A stretch of DNA of 64,000 nt from the NCBI RefSeq assembly GCF_038446955.1, contig NZ_CP151803.1, positions 6,138,001-6,202,000 of the forward strand. Reading direction: 5' to 3'. Numbering within the stretch: the first letter of the stretch is position 1; each line of letters begins with the position of its first letter. Below are positions 8,709-17,991 of the stretch, piece after piece. The position numbers were made by a program, and so were the translations under genes. This DNA is from Pedobacter sp. FW305-3-2-15-E-R2A2. Lineage in GTDB: Bacteria; Bacteroidota; Bacteroidia; Sphingobacteriales; Sphingobacteriaceae. The notes under the pieces were generated by a model. It made no database searches and was not told the DNA's origin. It saw nothing but the letters and a program-made list of their open reading frames with translations.

Positions 8709-8739
8709 TTGCTGACGACCTCCCCGTTCCTTATATTTG
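8709..8739 (+). promoter_or_regulatory. Promoter of the M3 peptidase gene
   Basis: TTG at 8709-8711 and TATATTTG at 8732-8739 are separated by 20 bases, a good match to the Bacteroidota -33/-7 promoter. The start codon is at 8764. Confidence 0.7.
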
Positions 8740-8763
8740 CTTTACCTTAATTTTTAAAAATCT

Positions 8764-10479
8764 ATGATCAATCTCAATATACCTGCAAAACAAAGAGCTT
8801 ATATCCCCCAAGACCTGGAAATGAAATGGGACAACCTGGAGCCTATTCTAAATGAATTACTCGCACGTCCGATAGCGGATGTTTCCGGTCTGGAGCAATG
8901 GCTGAAAGACAAGAGCGAGCTTGAAGCTGCACTTGAGGAGGATTTTGCATGGAGATACATCAAAATGAGCTGCGATACGGCAAATGAAGAATTGCTACAA
9001 TCTTTTCAATATTTTGCCACAGAGATCGAACCAAAGATCTCCCCTATTGCGAATCAGCTGAACCAAAAATTCAACGACAGCCCCTTTATTGATGAACTGG
9101 ATCAGGAGAAATATTTCGTTTACATCAGGGCCATCAGAAAAGCGATAGAAATCTATCGGGAAGAAAATGTAGAGCTGCTGACCAAATTACAGGTTACCCA
9201 GCAGAAATATCAGGGTGTCACGGGAGCGATGAGTGTAGAGATCGGCGGACAGGAATATACATTGGAACAAGCGGCAAATTTCATAAAAGATACAGATAGA
9301 AGCGTCAGACAACAGGCTTGGGAAACCATTCAGCAACGTCGCCTGGTAGACAAAGACGATTTAAACATGTTGTTTGATGAACTTGTAGCCATGCGTCATC
9401 AGGTTGCTTTAAATGCCGGCTTTGAGAATTACAGAGATTATATGTTCCAGGCACTGGGCAGATTTGATTATACCCCTCAGGATTGTTATCATTTCCATGA
9501 AGCAATTGAAAAACAAGTCGTTCCAATCTTAAAGGAACAAGCTCAAAAACGTGCAGATGCTTTAGGAATCGAAATCCTTAAACCCTGGGATACAGAAGTG
9601 AGTACAACCGGAAAAGCTGCTTTAAAACCATTTAAAAATGGAGCAGAACTAATCGATAAAAGTATTGAATGCTTTAATGCCATTGATCCGAAACTAGGTC
9701 AAATGCTGGCCACAATGAAGGCAAATAATCTGTTTGATGTGGAAAGCAGAAAAGGGAAGGCACCTGGTGGCTACAACTACCCGCTTGCAGAAACCGGAGC
9801 GCCTTTTATTTTCATGAACTCCGCCAATTCTCTTAGAGATTTAACGACGATGGTTCATGAAGGTGGTCATGCGATCCATACCTTCCTTACAGCCCATCTG
9901 GAACTGAACGATTTCAAACACTGTCCTTCTGAGGTTGCTGAACTCGCTTCAATGAGCATGGAGCTCATCTCTATGGACAACTGGAACATCTATTTTGACA
10001 ACGAGGAAGACCTTCTTCGTGCAAAAAGAGAACAATTACAGGATGTCTTAAAAACCCTTCCATGGGTAGCGGTGATCGACCAGTTTCAACATTGGATCTA
10101 TACCAACCCAAGTCATAATGCTGCCGATAGAGAAGAGACGTTCAAGCAAATATATGCCCGTTTCGGTGCCGGATTCTCCAATTGGGAAGGACAGGAAGCC
10201 GAATTTGGCAACCTTTGGCAAAAACAGCTTCATCTATTTGAAGTTCCTTTTTATTATATAGAATACGCGATCGCGCAATTGGGTGCCATTGCCATTTGGA
10301 AGAACTACAAAGAGCATCCACAAAAGGCAATGGAACAATATCTGGCGGCACTTTCTCTGGGCTATACGAAACCGATCAATGAAATTTATGAGACGGCAGG
10401 GATTAAATTTGACTTCAGTTTAAGCTATATTGAAGAGTTGGCCTCTTTTGTAAAAGACGAATTACAGAAATTAGGTTAA
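8764..10479 (+). CDS. M3 family oligoendopeptidase
   Basis: This 571-residue zinc metallopeptidase cleaves short peptides. The zinc motif HEGGHAIH starts at His365, with Glu366 catalytic and His369 the second ligand; Glu390 or Glu393 in PSEVAELAS gives the third. The long helical N-terminal half and the C-terminal LFEVPFYYIEYAIAQLGA block fit the PepF/M3 oligoendopeptidase group. There is no signal peptide, so it works in the cytosol. It has its own promoter and follows a terminator, so it is probably transcribed alone. PepF and oligopeptidase A type assignments cannot be separated here. Confidence 0.92.
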   Translation: MINLNIPAKQRAYIPQDLEMKWDNLEPILNELLARPIADVSGLEQWLKDKSELEAALEEDFAWRYIKMSCDTANEELLQSFQYFATEIEPKISPIANQLNQKFNDSPFIDELDQEKYFVYIRAIRKAIEIYREENVELLTKLQVTQQKYQGVTGAMSVEIGGQEYTLEQAANFIKDTDRSVRQQAWETIQQRRLVDKDDLNMLFDELVAMRHQVALNAGFENYRDYMFQALGRFDYTPQDCYHFHEAIEKQVVPILKEQAQKRADALGIEILKPWDTEVSTTGKAALKPFKNGAELIDKSIECFNAIDPKLGQMLATMKANNLFDVESRKGKAPGGYNYPLAETGAPFIFMNSANSLRDLTTMVHEGGHAIHTFLTAHLELNDFKHCPSEVAELASMSMELISMDNWNIYFDNEEDLLRAKREQLQDVLKTLPWVAVIDQFQHWIYTNPSHNAADREETFKQIYARFGAGFSNWEGQEAEFGNLWQKQLHLFEVPFYYIEYAIAQLGAIAIWKNYKEHPQKAMEQYLAALSLGYTKPINEIYETAGIKFDFSLSYIEELASFVKDELQKLG

Positions 10480-10498
10480 TAGTTTAGAAGTAAATTTA

Positions 10499-10506
10499 TA
10501 AGTTTG
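10499..10506 (+). promoter_or_regulatory. -7 promoter box of the amino acid permease
   Basis: TAAGTTTG matches TAnnTTTG, 30 bases before the ATG at 10537. It lies within a partly inverted AGTTT/AAACT array (10491-10525) that could be an operator. Confidence 0.5.
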
Positions 10507-10536
10507 AATAATACAAACTAAACTAACCAATATTCT

Positions 10537-12492
10537 ATGTTTGAAAAACTCTTCAGAAAGAAATCTATTACCAAAATATTAGAAGATGCAGAAAAAGGCT
10601 ATGGAGAACATGGAACTTCTTTACATAAAACACTAGGAGTAAGAGACCTTACCGCCTTTGGAATTGCCGCAATTATTGGTGCAGGAATTTTCAGTACCAT
10701 TGGAAAGGCCAGTGCCGATGGCGGTCCTGCGGTTATATTCCTATTCATTTTTACTGCTATTGCCTGTAGCTTTGCGGCCTTTGCTTACGCAGAATTCGCC
10801 TCAATGGTTCCGGTTTCGGGTAGCGCTTACACCTACTCTTATGTCGCATTCGGCGAATTGGTGGCCTGGATTATTGGATGGTCACTCATTATGGAATATT
10901 CTATTGGAAATATTACGGTAGCTATTTCCTGGTCGGATTATTTTACGGGACTCCTCTCTTCCATAAATATTCCCGCCCTAGGCATTAAAGGCATTCATGT
11001 TCCCGATTGGGCAACTATGGATTACCTTTCTGCTTACAATGGACACAAACATGCAGAAGCATTGGTGAATGCAGGAAAGAGCTTTGCCAATCTTGATGAT
11101 GCCACCAGAATTGCCAATAATGCCTGGATAACAGCTCCTAAAATCGGAGGTTTTCATATTGTAGCCGACTTGCCGGCGCTGGCAATCATCATCTTTATCA
11201 CCTGGCTAATCTACAGAGGAATGAAAGAATCCAGAAATGCGAGTAATGCCATGGTAGTTGTAAAGCTTGCCGTGATTTTGCTGGTACTGGCCGTAGGTAT
11301 TTTCTATGTAGATACTGCCAACTGGAATCCTTTTGCACCTAATGGCGTTTCAGGAGTTCTAAAGGGAGTTTCTGCGGTATTCTTTGCTTACATCGGATTT
11401 GATGCCATCTCTACTACTGCAGAAGAGTGTAAGAATCCGCAGCGCGATCTTCCAAGGGGAATGATGTGGGCAATTATTATCTGTACGATCTTATATGTAG
11501 CGATAGCGCTGGTCCTTACCGGTATCGTAAATTATAGCCTTTTAGCCGTGGGAGATCCCTTGGCATTTGTCTTTGATCACATCAATCTCAAGCTGATGAG
11601 TGGAATCATTGCAGTGAGTGCGGTATTTGCAATGGCAAGTGTATTGTTGGTTTTCCAAATGGGACAACCTAGAATCTGGATGAGCATGAGCCGTGATGGC
11701 TTATTGCCGAAATCATTTTCTAAAATCCACCCTAAATACCAAACTCCTTCCTTTGCAACTATAGTGGTTGGTTTTGTCGTAGCCATTCCTTCTTTATTTA
11801 TGAACCTCACTATCGTAACCGACCTTTGTTCTATAGGAACATTGTTCGCCTTCGTATTGGTATGTGCAGGAGTTTTGGTATTGCAAAACAAACCAAACAT
11901 TCAAAGAGGGAAGTTCAAAACCCCTTATGTCAATTCGAAATACATTGTTCCTATCGTTTTTATAGGAATGCTGATTGTCGGGTTTACAGAGTATAAAAAA
12001 GAAACAAATGCTTTTATCTTCAATACGCCTAGGGTATATGAGCCTGTACATTTTATTACTTCACTGAATGCTTCTGAACTCGAGTTGGTTAAAGGCGAAA
12101 TTAAAAACTCATCAGTAAAAATAAATACGGCAGAAAATCAGGATGCTGCAGCTTACCTTAATGACCTGTCCGAAGACCAGTACCAAAGCTTTATGGACCA
12201 GTCTACGGTGAGCATAGAGAAAAAATACGAATCAGGATGGGGCTTATTTAAGCATAAAATCCCAATGTGGATTTTCCTGATCATCTGTCTGGTGATTATC
12301 TATTATTGCATTACCAAAAACCTGTCTCTGATTCCGGTACTTGGTTTAATCAGCTGTTTATACATGATGTGTGAACTTGGTATTTCCAACTGGATTGGTT
12401 TTGGCATCTGGCTGATTATTGGTCTTGTAGTTTACTTCCTTTATGGTTACAGACATAGCAAGCTGGGGAAACAACCTGTCCCATCTGTTTAG
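10537..12492 (+). CDS. APC family amino acid permease with an extended C-terminal region
   Basis: This inner membrane transporter has about a dozen hydrophobic segments. The N-terminal GVRDLTAFGIAAIIGAGIFS is the signature first helix of the APC superfamily, and FFAYIGFDAISTTAEE in the middle is typical of the cationic amino acid transporter branch. Its 651 residues are longer than the usual 450-500. The extra length comes from a loop of about 50 residues before residue 210 and a hydrophilic stretch of about 85 residues (around 490-575) before two or three last helices. The substrate is not certain; cationic amino acids are the best guess. A strong terminator follows. Confidence 0.85.
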   Translation: MFEKLFRKKSITKILEDAEKGYGEHGTSLHKTLGVRDLTAFGIAAIIGAGIFSTIGKASADGGPAVIFLFIFTAIACSFAAFAYAEFASMVPVSGSAYTYSYVAFGELVAWIIGWSLIMEYSIGNITVAISWSDYFTGLLSSINIPALGIKGIHVPDWATMDYLSAYNGHKHAEALVNAGKSFANLDDATRIANNAWITAPKIGGFHIVADLPALAIIIFITWLIYRGMKESRNASNAMVVVKLAVILLVLAVGIFYVDTANWNPFAPNGVSGVLKGVSAVFFAYIGFDAISTTAEECKNPQRDLPRGMMWAIIICTILYVAIALVLTGIVNYSLLAVGDPLAFVFDHINLKLMSGIIAVSAVFAMASVLLVFQMGQPRIWMSMSRDGLLPKSFSKIHPKYQTPSFATIVVGFVVAIPSLFMNLTIVTDLCSIGTLFAFVLVCAGVLVLQNKPNIQRGKFKTPYVNSKYIVPIVFIGMLIVGFTEYKKETNAFIFNTPRVYEPVHFITSLNASELELVKGEIKNSSVKINTAENQDAAAYLNDLSEDQYQSFMDQSTVSIEKKYESGWGLFKHKIPMWIFLIICLVIIYYCITKNLSLIPVLGLISCLYMMCELGISNWIGFGIWLIIGLVVYFLYGYRHSKLGKQPVPSV

Positions 12493-12514
12493 CACAAAAA
12501 GATCGACTATACTA

Positions 12515-12540
12515 AAGCCTCTGATTTTGATCAGGGGCTT
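12515..12540 (+). terminator. Terminator of the amino acid permease gene
   Basis: A 10-bp stem with one G-T pair (12515-12524 with 12531-12540) and a 6-base loop is followed by TTTATTTT. Confidence 0.8.
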
Positions 12541-12880
12541 TTATTTTCTCAAAGCCATCTTATTGCTGTGACGGTCGAAGAAGCTACGAACAACAACCGA
12601 ACAAATCGCTCGCGATTGAACCTTTAGATTCCATTCATTATCGCCTACTCCTACTTAATCAGAAAGCCTGACTCCTTTCCGGAAAAACCTTATTTTCAAA
12701 TCATATTCGAGAATATTTCTCAATATATTATTTTTTTAGAAAATATATTTATACATTAGACTTATTAGAAATAATAAGATTAAAACGATGTCCCACAAAA
12801 TCGACAATAAAGACACTGGACATCCCTGAATTGCCCTCCTATAATTATCCCTATAATTGCCTGGTTAGATGACCAGCAAT
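12541..12880. other. Non-coding stretch between the permease and bamA
   Basis: No gene could be supported. The stretch is AT-rich around 12700-12785. It has a 13-codon frame at 12788-12829 (MSHKIDNKDTGHP) with no recognisable promoter. It ends at a terminator (12884) that no plus-strand gene explains. Confidence 0.4.
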
Positions 12881-12903
12881 AAAGGCTCCTCCCCGGAGCC
12901 TTT
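12881..12903 (+). terminator. Terminator-like hairpin without an upstream gene
   Basis: GGCTCC at 12884-12889 pairs with GGAGCC at 12895-12900, extended by AAA/TTT pairs, and followed by T6. On the plus strand it would end a transcript from the apparently empty stretch before it. It might also serve the minus-strand bamA, which ends at 12975, but the minus strand lacks as good a T-run (AAA at 12881-12883 only). Confidence 0.65.
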
Positions 12904-12974
12904 TTTATTTGATCAGAATCCTACAAACACCACAAGCCTTAACTTTACTAAAGAGAACGCTCTGAAGCAGAAAT

Positions 12975-15521
12975 TTAATTAAACCCGCCAAGTTGTTGGG
13001 CAATACTGAAGGAAAATTTTTTTTGTCCGTTATTTGGAAGTCCTGGTATCTTGTCAAGGGGAAAAGCATAATCGACGCCCAGCAATCCAAATATTGGAAG
13101 AAATATTTTTGCACCAATGCCCACAGAACGCTTCACATTGAAAGGATTGAATTCAGAAAATTTATTCCAGGTATTTCCACCCTCCGCAAATGCCACAAGG
13201 AAAGCAGTAGCAGAGGGACTGGCAATAACAGGGTATCTGAGTTCTAACATGTATTTTGTAAAAATTGGACTTCCTGATTTTTGCGCGTTATCTACATTCG
13301 CCCCCATGGGGACAACAGCACTATTTTCATAACCACGCATAGCGATCAGCTCTGATCCCTGAAGGAAATCAAATCCCTGCATACCATCACCACCCAGTTT
13401 AAAACGCTCAAATGCCGGATCTCCTACTGCTTTGTTATATGACCCAAGAAAACCAAACTGTGCCTGTGCCTTTAGTACCAACTTACCAGCCACCTTACGA
13501 AACCATTGAGATTCAAACTTCCATTTGTGGTATTCTGTGAACTTATAAAACTGCTTATCTGATGCGGTAGCATAATTCAATTTATTTAATAAGGAATATG
13601 GAGGCGTTGCCTGAATCGTAAATTTAAAGAAAGAGCCTCCTGTAGGAAAGACTGGATGGTCCCGGGAATCCCTGCTCAACTCCTGCGATAAACTGATGTT
13701 ATAGGCTGTACCTGTGTTAAACTTATATCCGGGATAATTGTTCAAAACATATTGCTGAAAACTAAGGGCATGTGTTAACTGGAAATAGTTATCCGGGAAG
13801 TTTAACTTCCTACCCAAACTTACCGTCACTCCATTTAAACGGATTTTACCTGGTATTGCATTGGGCACAGAGCTGTAAATCGACTGCATAGAAGTAAAAC
13901 CACTGAGTCCGAAGCTGATTGGCTTTTTACCGCCTAACCATGGTTCAGAGAAAGAGAAGCTATACGATTGGTAATATTTGCCATTTGTCTGTCCACGTAA
14001 ACTTAGCTTCTGTCCGTCGCCCCTGGGCAATGGTTGAAAACCAGTTCCGTTTAAGAGGTTTTTCAAAGAGAAGTTATTGAAAGTAAGACCTAAAGTACCG
14101 ATGATGTTACCGCCACCAAAACCACCTGACAATTCAATCTGATCTGAAGGTTTTTCTTCTACTGCATATTCAATATCCACTGTTCCATCTGCCGCATTTG
14201 GTTTAGTGACTGGCATTGTTTTAGACTCGTCAAAATTCCCCATCTGCCCAATCTCACGCAAGGTGCGAACCACCTGTTCCTTAGAGAATTTTTCTCCCGG
14301 TTTGGTACGTATCTCACGCAATACCACCTTGTCGCTGGTGATGGTGTTTCCTTTAACCGTAATCCGGTTATTGGTATATTGAGGACCTTCAAAGATGCGC
14401 ACTTCCACATCGACCGTATCACCATAGACTTTCGTCTGAACAGGATCTATGTTAAAAGTTAAATAACCATCGTTCAGGTATAAACTGGAAACGTCATCAC
14501 TGTTAGGGCTGCCTCTTAATTTCCTTTCCAGTTTTTCCTCGCTGAATACCTCCCCTTTTTCAAGGCCAAGGATTTGCTCCAGCTGTTTTTTTGTATACTT
14601 TGCGTTACCAGCCCAGGTAATATTTCCGAAGTAGTATTTAGGCCCTTCAAAAAGATCCAGCTTAATGTTTACTGCTTTATCGCTATACTGATATATGCTG
14701 TCTTTCAGAATTACCGCATCACGGTAACCTTTATCCTGCATTTTGGCAATCAGTGTTTTTTTATCTTCTTCGTATTTTTCTTTATTGAATTTACCCGAAC
14801 CAAAGATTTTATAGAATGCCTGTTGCTTTGTCTTTTTTAAGAACTTACGCAGCTTCGCATCAGAAAATGCCTGATTTCCGGTAAAGTTAATTTCATGAAC
14901 TTTTACCTTACGGCCTTTGTTTATTTCAACTTCCAAAATCATGTGGTTTTCCTGATTGGGATCAACCTTGGTTTTATACGTTACTGCAGTAAAGAAATAC
15001 CCCTTTTCCAATAAGTACTTTTTAATGGTACTTGTAGTGGTATTGTACAGGTTATCATTGATGATCGTCTTGGTCGCTTTTGCATTCAGCTTCTCCAGAA
15101 TGTCCGTTCTTTGAGATTTGCTGAGCCCCTGAATATCAAAGAAACTTAAACGCGGACGTTCCAGCACTTCAATATCAAAGAAAACGGAATCGCCTTCAAT
15201 TTTAACAATATCCAACTGGACATCATCAAACAGACCTTGTTCCCAAAGAATTTTAAGGGCATTGGCAGTGGCTTCACCAGGAAGAACAATACGTTCGCCT
15301 TTGATCAGTTTGGAAAGGGTAATGATCACATCTTTGTCTAAAAATTTCGCTCCCGTAAGCGTCACATCAGCGATCGTATACTCTTTGGGATTAAAATAAT
15401 CCAGATCCAGGCCATTAACTTTTAAGGTAGGAGTTGCAGGATTGGACTGGGGACGGATCTGTGCCATTGCTGGTAAACCAATCAATAACAAGAATGGTAA
15501 CAGTTGATATATATTTTTCAT
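12975..15521 (-). CDS. bamA: Outer membrane protein assembly factor BamA (second copy)
   Basis: This is a complete 848-residue Omp85 protein. It has a signal peptide ending GLPAMAQ, about five POTRA repeats over residues 45-440, and a C-terminal surface antigen (D15) barrel with the conserved GGDGMQGFD and MRGYENSAVVP regions; it ends in an aromatic residue region (QQLGGFN). Omp85 proteins insert beta-barrels into the outer membrane. The first residues and the leader DNA closely match the bamA fragment at 1-70, so the genome has at least two copies. This copy stands alone, away from the uppS operon. It may serve a special client set, but that is inference. Confidence 0.93.
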   Translation of the reverse strand: MKNIYQLLPFLLLIGLPAMAQIRPQSNPATPTLKVNGLDLDYFNPKEYTIADVTLTGAKFLDKDVIITLSKLIKGERIVLPGEATANALKILWEQGLFDDVQLDIVKIEGDSVFFDIEVLERPRLSFFDIQGLSKSQRTDILEKLNAKATKTIINDNLYNTTTSTIKKYLLEKGYFFTAVTYKTKVDPNQENHMILEVEINKGRKVKVHEINFTGNQAFSDAKLRKFLKKTKQQAFYKIFGSGKFNKEKYEEDKKTLIAKMQDKGYRDAVILKDSIYQYSDKAVNIKLDLFEGPKYYFGNITWAGNAKYTKKQLEQILGLEKGEVFSEEKLERKLRGSPNSDDVSSLYLNDGYLTFNIDPVQTKVYGDTVDVEVRIFEGPQYTNNRITVKGNTITSDKVVLREIRTKPGEKFSKEQVVRTLREIGQMGNFDESKTMPVTKPNAADGTVDIEYAVEEKPSDQIELSGGFGGGNIIGTLGLTFNNFSLKNLLNGTGFQPLPRGDGQKLSLRGQTNGKYYQSYSFSFSEPWLGGKKPISFGLSGFTSMQSIYSSVPNAIPGKIRLNGVTVSLGRKLNFPDNYFQLTHALSFQQYVLNNYPGYKFNTGTAYNISLSQELSRDSRDHPVFPTGGSFFKFTIQATPPYSLLNKLNYATASDKQFYKFTEYHKWKFESQWFRKVAGKLVLKAQAQFGFLGSYNKAVGDPAFERFKLGGDGMQGFDFLQGSELIAMRGYENSAVVPMGANVDNAQKSGSPIFTKYMLELRYPVIASPSATAFLVAFAEGGNTWNKFSEFNPFNVKRSVGIGAKIFLPIFGLLGVDYAFPLDKIPGLPNNGQKKFSFSIAQQLGGFN

Positions 15522-15787
15522 TTACGGTCTTAAAATCGATCGCAAATTAGTTTTAACATATGTTAAATTAATTTAAAATATGTTAAATAAGCCTAAAAAA
15601 CGTTAAGGAATGTTAAGAGGGAATTGCAACTCATCGCTAAGAGACAAATACAGTTTATTCATAAAAAGGCGGCAAAAAAAGATTTTAACAGGCATTACCG
15701 AATCCGATTTTCATCCTAAGACAGCAACAACTCAAACCTGATTATTTTCCCTAAAGTAAACCAATAAGAAAAAATCCATAAAATATA
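15522..15787. other. Leader of the second bamA with phased GTTAA repeats
   Basis: No gene was found. GTTAA occurs at 15562, 15582, 15602 and 15612, with spacings of 20, 20 and 10 bases, and an inverted TTAAC lies at 15553-15557. About 36 bases next to the start resemble the leader of the bamA copy at 1-70. The rest up to the kup terminator shows nothing I recognise. Confidence 0.45.
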
Positions 15788-15812
15788 AAAGGGCCCCTTG
15801 ATGGGGCCCTTT
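15788..15812 (-). terminator. Terminator of kup
   Basis: AAAGGGCCCC and GGGGCCCTTT form a perfect 10-bp stem (15788-15797 with 15803-15812) with a 5-base loop. On the minus strand it is followed by a T-rich tail. It lies 29 bases after the kup stop. Confidence 0.85.
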
Positions 15813-15841
15813 AGATTCAATTTTAATAATTTTAAATGGCC

Positions 15842-17794
15842 TTATACCGGAAGCCTGGTCAATTCAATATCATCTGGAGTGACAAAGATCAATGGAACTT
15901 TTTCTACATCCACATAACTGGAATCCAGACCAAAACTTCTCTCCTCAGAAAGACTGAAACGTTTCAGAATAAAGTAGTAGTCCATTACGCTACGCTCATA
16001 AAAGCTCAGTTTCGAGAACTTAGACAAATGCTTTTCTAAAAGCACAAATCTGAAATCTCCTGCAATTTTATGTTTATTAAGTGAGGTATACTGACTGGTA
16101 ATATCGACTTCTCCATTCTTTACCAGGTCTTCGATTACCTTTCTATACAACAGATTTACGCTCTGCTCTACCCGGAATCCCAGTTTGAAGTCAATCCGGA
16201 TCAGTTTTCCTGGAATCAGGAATTCTACTTTGTACTCTCTTGTATAAGGTTCATCCACTACATCAACGTGAACTAACCAGTAGATGTCTGCCCGCTTAGG
16301 TTCCTTTTGAATAATAGAGTAAATAATTTTTGATTCAATCTCCGTTTTAAAGTTTGCACTGGTCAGATAAACCAGTTGAGAAGAATATTTAGGAACGGAT
16401 TCATCCACACTCAGTTCAGAAATGATCTGATAGTAGTCTTCAATCTCCACATATTTAACAAATCTATTTTTGATTTTCCTGGCGACATACCAGCTCCACA
16501 TTACAGTAAATAGTGCTGAGCCGATCAATACGGTCATCCAGCCACCATGGAAAAATTTAGCAAGGTTACCGATCAGGAAGGTAGATTCAATCACACCATA
16601 GATCGCCAGAAATATCAGAATCACATATAGCGGCACTTTTTTACGCTTCATATAAGCCGCTACCAATATGGTGGTCGACAGGAAGGTCAGGTTGATGGCC
16701 AATCCATAAGCCCCTTCCATTGCTCCCGATTTTTTAAAGATCAATACAATAGCCACACAACCGATCCAAAGTAGCCAGTTGATCGAAGGTACATAAATCT
16801 GTCCCTTTTGGTTACTTGGGTAATTGATACGAACTTTAGGCCATAAGTTTAACCTTACCGCTTCAGAGATCAGGGTAAATGAACCCGTTATCATCGCCTG
16901 ACTGGCAATAACCGCAGCTAATGTGGCCAAGGCAACCATAAACAGCAAATAAGCAGGAGGTACAATTTCAAAGAAAGGATTTAGCTCTACTTCATAATGA
17001 GGTCTGTGTAATACCCAAACTCCCTGTCCGAGGTAATTCAGAATCAACATCGTTTTTACAAAAACCCAGCTCACCCTGATGTTATTCTTTCCGCAATGCC
17101 CCATATCAGAATACAAAGCCTCCGCTCCGGTAGTACATAAAAAAACACCACCTAAAATGAGTAACGCCGCAGGATTATTAATTAATAAAGTGACGGCATA
17201 ATAAGGATTTAATGCCTTTAAGATACTGAAATCCTGAACAACGAATAGAATCCCTAATACTCCTAAAGCAGTGAACCATAAAAACATCACCGGACCAAAA
17301 AGTTTCCCGACGAGATTCGTTCCAAACTGCTGAATGATAAACAAAATGGAAATGATAATGATGACGATCGGGATGACCGGAACATCAGGAAACTTTAGTT
17401 GTAATCCTTCAATCGCGGTAGTTACCGTAATACTGGGAGTAATGATTCCATCGGCGAGCATCGCACAGCCGCCTATAACAGCAGGAATGACGAGCCATTT
17501 GGCGTTCTTTCGGACCAGGGAATACAGCGAAAAAATTCCTCCCTCCCCTTTATTATCCGCTTTAAGTGTAATGACCACGTACTTAATGGTCGTCTGTAAA
17601 GTCAGTGTCCAAATGATACAGGAAATTGCGCCAAGCACCAACTCCGGGGTAACTGCCTGTCCGGCGCCCTTTACCACTGTAAAAATTGCCTTTAATGTAT
17701 AGAGTGGTGAAGTACCAATATCCCCGTAAACAATTCCAAGACTAATGAGTAACCCTCCGGCACTGAGCGCATTTAAATTTTTTTGATTTGACAC
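15842..17794 (-). CDS. kup: KUP/HAK/KT family potassium transporter
   Basis: This 650-residue inner membrane protein has the KUP signature GIVYGDIGTSPLYTLKA near residues 20-37, about twelve hydrophobic segments up to residue 450, and a hydrophilic C-terminal domain of about 190 residues. It takes up K+ by proton symport. The start codon is GTG at 17794; no in-frame ATG lies just upstream or in the first codons, and the signature begins at the expected distance. A -7 box lies at 17832-17839. It is divergent from the T9SS cargo gene. Confidence 0.95.
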   Translation of the reverse strand: MSNQKNLNALSAGGLLISLGIVYGDIGTSPLYTLKAIFTVVKGAGQAVTPELVLGAISCIIWTLTLQTTIKYVVITLKADNKGEGGIFSLYSLVRKNAKWLVIPAVIGGCAMLADGIITPSITVTTAIEGLQLKFPDVPVIPIVIIIISILFIIQQFGTNLVGKLFGPVMFLWFTALGVLGILFVVQDFSILKALNPYYAVTLLINNPAALLILGGVFLCTTGAEALYSDMGHCGKNNIRVSWVFVKTMLILNYLGQGVWVLHRPHYEVELNPFFEIVPPAYLLFMVALATLAAVIASQAMITGSFTLISEAVRLNLWPKVRINYPSNQKGQIYVPSINWLLWIGCVAIVLIFKKSGAMEGAYGLAINLTFLSTTILVAAYMKRKKVPLYVILIFLAIYGVIESTFLIGNLAKFFHGGWMTVLIGSALFTVMWSWYVARKIKNRFVKYVEIEDYYQIISELSVDESVPKYSSQLVYLTSANFKTEIESKIIYSIIQKEPKRADIYWLVHVDVVDEPYTREYKVEFLIPGKLIRIDFKLGFRVEQSVNLLYRKVIEDLVKNGEVDITSQYTSLNKHKIAGDFRFVLLEKHLSKFSKLSFYERSVMDYYFILKRFSLSEERSFGLDSSYVDVEKVPLIFVTPDDIELTRLPV

Positions 17795-17831
17795 TTTCTT
17801 CTAATTATGCGGTAAAATTACAGTAAATAAA

Positions 17832-17839
17832 CAAATTTA
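17832..17839 (-). promoter_or_regulatory. -7 promoter box of kup
   Basis: The minus strand reads TAAATTTG, 37 bases before the GTG start at 17794. No clear -33 TTG is present. Confidence 0.5.
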
Positions 17840-17907
17840 CAATCCCATAAAATGCAGGAGGCTCTCCTTTTTCTATAAAATGCCAAATGTAAGGAACGAC
17901 GTAAGTT

Positions 17908-17930
17908 GTTAAATATTGTTAAATATTTAA
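17908..17930. promoter_or_regulatory. Palindrome and GTTAA pair between kup and the T9SS cargo gene
   Basis: A perfect 9-bp inverted repeat (TTAAATATT at 17909-17917, AATATTTAA at 17922-17930, 4-base centre) contains two GTTAA copies 10 bases apart (17908 and 17918). It lies between divergent genes and looks like an operator. Confidence 0.4.
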
Positions 17931-17946
17931 TAAGTAAACAAAATCA

Positions 17947-17978
17947 TTGATTTTTTTGTTTTATTATTTATATTTTTG
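17947..17978 (+). promoter_or_regulatory. Promoter of the T9SS cargo gene
   Basis: TTG at 17947-17949 and TATTTTTG at 17971-17978 are 21 bases apart. The ATG follows at 17992. A longer frame starting at the TTG is therefore ruled out as the coding start. Confidence 0.65.
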
Positions 17979-17991
17979 GCATCATCCAAAC

